Below, piece by piece: positions 62,978 to 64,000 of a DNA stretch of 64,000 bases. Both the position numbers and the translations under genes were made by a program. The notes beneath the pieces were generated by a model. That model saw only the letters and a program-made list of their open reading frames with translations, did not search any database and had not been told where the DNA came from. The stretch is from Planctomycetota bacterium (GTDB lineage: Bacteria > Planctomycetota > Planctomycetia > Pirellulales > UBA7805). The stretch covers positions 99,333-163,332 of the forward strand of contig QQVP01000033.1 in assembly GCA_003389215.1 (NCBI GenBank), given 5' to 3'. Numbering within the stretch: the first letter of the stretch is position 1; each line of letters opens with the position of its first letter.

Positions 62978-63403
62978 TCAGTGGCTGCGTCGTCGCCAGC
63001 CGTAGAGCCCCAGGCCCAGTAGCCCCAGCGCAGCCATCGCATAGGTGCTCGGCTCTGGAACAACGGCTTCCGCGGTACTTGCGATCCTAAACCCGAAGTT
63101 GAAGAACTCCTGGCCCGGATACGGGTTCGTGCTGATCCGGCCCGACGCAGCGAGGCCGTTCGAGAAGGCGCTCCACGAGCTGCCGCGAAGACCACGATCC
63201 GACCCAATCAGCGCTTCATTCCACTCCCAGACGTTGCCGCCTTGATCAAACGTGCCGTAGGGACTCGCCGAGAGGCCGTATTCGCCCACGTCGGTCAAGG
63301 GATAATCGAAGTCTCCAGTCGTGTAGCCGCCTCCAGGAATGCCGCTCTCCCGAAAATTCGCCGAGTTGCCGGTGTCGGCCGATGGCAAGTTGTTGTTGGG
63401 CAT
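62978..63403 (-). pseudogene. 5'-truncated formylglycine-generating-enzyme-like protein with PEP-CTERM tail
   Basis: The 141 codons read as the C-terminal part of a SUMF1/FGE-sulfatase-type domain (GGNVWEWNEALIGSDRGLRG, SWSAFSNG, FGFRIAST), then a PEP-CTERM signal PEPSTYAMAALGLLGLGLYG with WRRRSH. The N-terminal half of the domain is missing: upstream in frame there is homologous-looking sequence (LPRPDT) for a few codons only, and a TAA stop about 25 codons before the ATG. The ATG at 63403 is probably an internal Met of the former gene. It could still be expressed as a short exported protein. Confidence 0.6.
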
Positions 63404-63720
63404 CGTATCGGGTCTCGGAAGAAAATCGCAGGTCCTGTAACATTGTCGGATATGCCGATCGCACCGATTGAGTGGGCTTTACGGGACCGTCAAAGTTTAC
63501 CTGGCTTAGGAAGAATCAGGATCGGGAAGCGGTTTTTGCATGGCACGAATAGTGAAGCGAATGGATGCAGTTACCGTACTGGCAACGGCCAGACGGCGCC
63601 AGCGGCTGGCACGAATCGGCCGGGGTCGCCATCCTCAGCGCAGATAAGTTGCCGGCCGGTAGGGTGCTCGGGTTTTCCCCGCCTGGGCGCGCTGGGCGAG
63701 CAGTCCTCCGGAACCAGAAT

Positions 63721-63765
63721 CGGATTTGCCGGCGCGGCCGATGTTGGGCCACAATAGCGGCATCG
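63721..63765 (+). repeat. LRR upstream block, copy 3
   Basis: CGGATTTGCCGGCGCGGCC and ATGTTGGGCCACAATAGCGG match the blocks at 61201 and 62164. It lies upstream of the partial LRR-type gene at 63801. The rest of the gap 63404-63720 shows no supportable gene. Confidence 0.55.
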
Positions 63766-63800
63766 TCGCTCGTGCGATTTCCAAATGGGGCAGCCTCTCG

Positions 63801-64000
63801 ATGACCTTGTCCGTATTGCCACGTCGCCGCTGGAATCAGTTCCGCGTGCGGACGTTGTTGATTCTGGCCGCCCTGGCGACGATCCCCTTCGCCTGGGTCG
63901 GAATGAAACTTCGGCAGGCCCAGAGATATCAGCAGGCCGTGACCTGGTTGGAATCGACGAACGGCTATGGTCCCGATACCGATATCGACGACAACATCAG
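63801..64000 (+). CDS. Partial membrane-anchored protein, paralogue of the LRR protein at 62245 (runs off the window)
   Basis: The first 66 codons read MTLSVLPRRRWNQFRVRTLL, then LILAALATIPFAWVGMKLRQ-type anchor sequence and a polar stretch (RYQQAVTWLESTNGYGPDT). The first 33 residues closely match the LRR protein at 62245, and the upstream DNA is also shared. The window ends before any repeat is reached, so the C-terminal domain is unknown. Confidence 0.8.
   Translation, partial: MTLSVLPRRRWNQFRVRTLLILAALATIPFAWVGMKLRQAQRYQQAVTWLESTNGYGPDTDIDDNI

Overview
The window is about 64 kb of GC-rich bacterial DNA, and its gene families point strongly to a planctomycete, most likely of the Pirellulales type. 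The evidence is two H-X9-DG (DUF1559) prepilin-like proteins, three DUF1080 sugar hydrolases, a PVC-type membrane dehydrogenase with a C-terminal CxxCH haem site, a TIGR03067 protein, PEP-CTERM tails, an N-terminal LEPR-x-LL-type motif on a giant SdrD-like protein, and 'RRRWxQFRxRTLL' N-termini on an LRR protein. No rRNA, phage, IS transposase or CRISPR array is visible. One tRNA-Leu(CAG) is present.

Layout. 0-13.3 kb: a DUF1559 protein, a multidomain secreted PQQ-propeller protein, a GT-C/TPR membrane protein, DUF1080, an AAA ATPase, a VKOR-DsbA-TPR fusion and DUF456. 13.3-21.4 kb: housekeeping genes dcd, nth, a DUF309 gene, folE, two small membrane proteins, a large FAD/Fe-S/CCG oxidoreductase overlapping a MoaD-like gene, and the tRNA. 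21.5-31.4 kb: a second DUF1559 gene, addB-addA (double-strand-break repair helicase-nuclease) and cca. 31.5-38.8 kb: a membrane protein, a repeat-preceded 57-residue coiled-coil gene, the 1612-residue SdrD-like surface protein and a WD40 protein. 39-46 kb: mfd, a parvulin-type PPIase, a CYTH protein and citrate synthase. 46-57.8 kb: DUF1080, a PVC-type haem dehydrogenase, a minus-strand run of isomerase, Gfo/Idh/MocA oxidoreductase and zinc alcohol dehydrogenase, then sthA, a GNAT gene and another DUF1080. This stretch looks like a sugar or glycoside oxidation neighbourhood. 57.8-64 kb: an accessory, repeat-rich end with TIGR03067, a ceramidase-like protein, a CPBP protease, LRR paralogues and two decayed PEP-CTERM genes.

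The central two thirds is ordinary, well-packed coding DNA. The most unusual items are: an addB/addA junction with A6 repeats and an open -1 frame that could yield a fusion; a 14-bp repeat array whose last unit is the start codon of a small gene; two families of palindromic intergenic repeats in the right-hand third; a secreted propeller protein with an embedded methyltransferase-like fold; and a conserved upstream block shared by LRR paralogues. I did not find a clear new defence or biosynthetic system. Functions are assigned by reading translations and motifs only; no database search was run.
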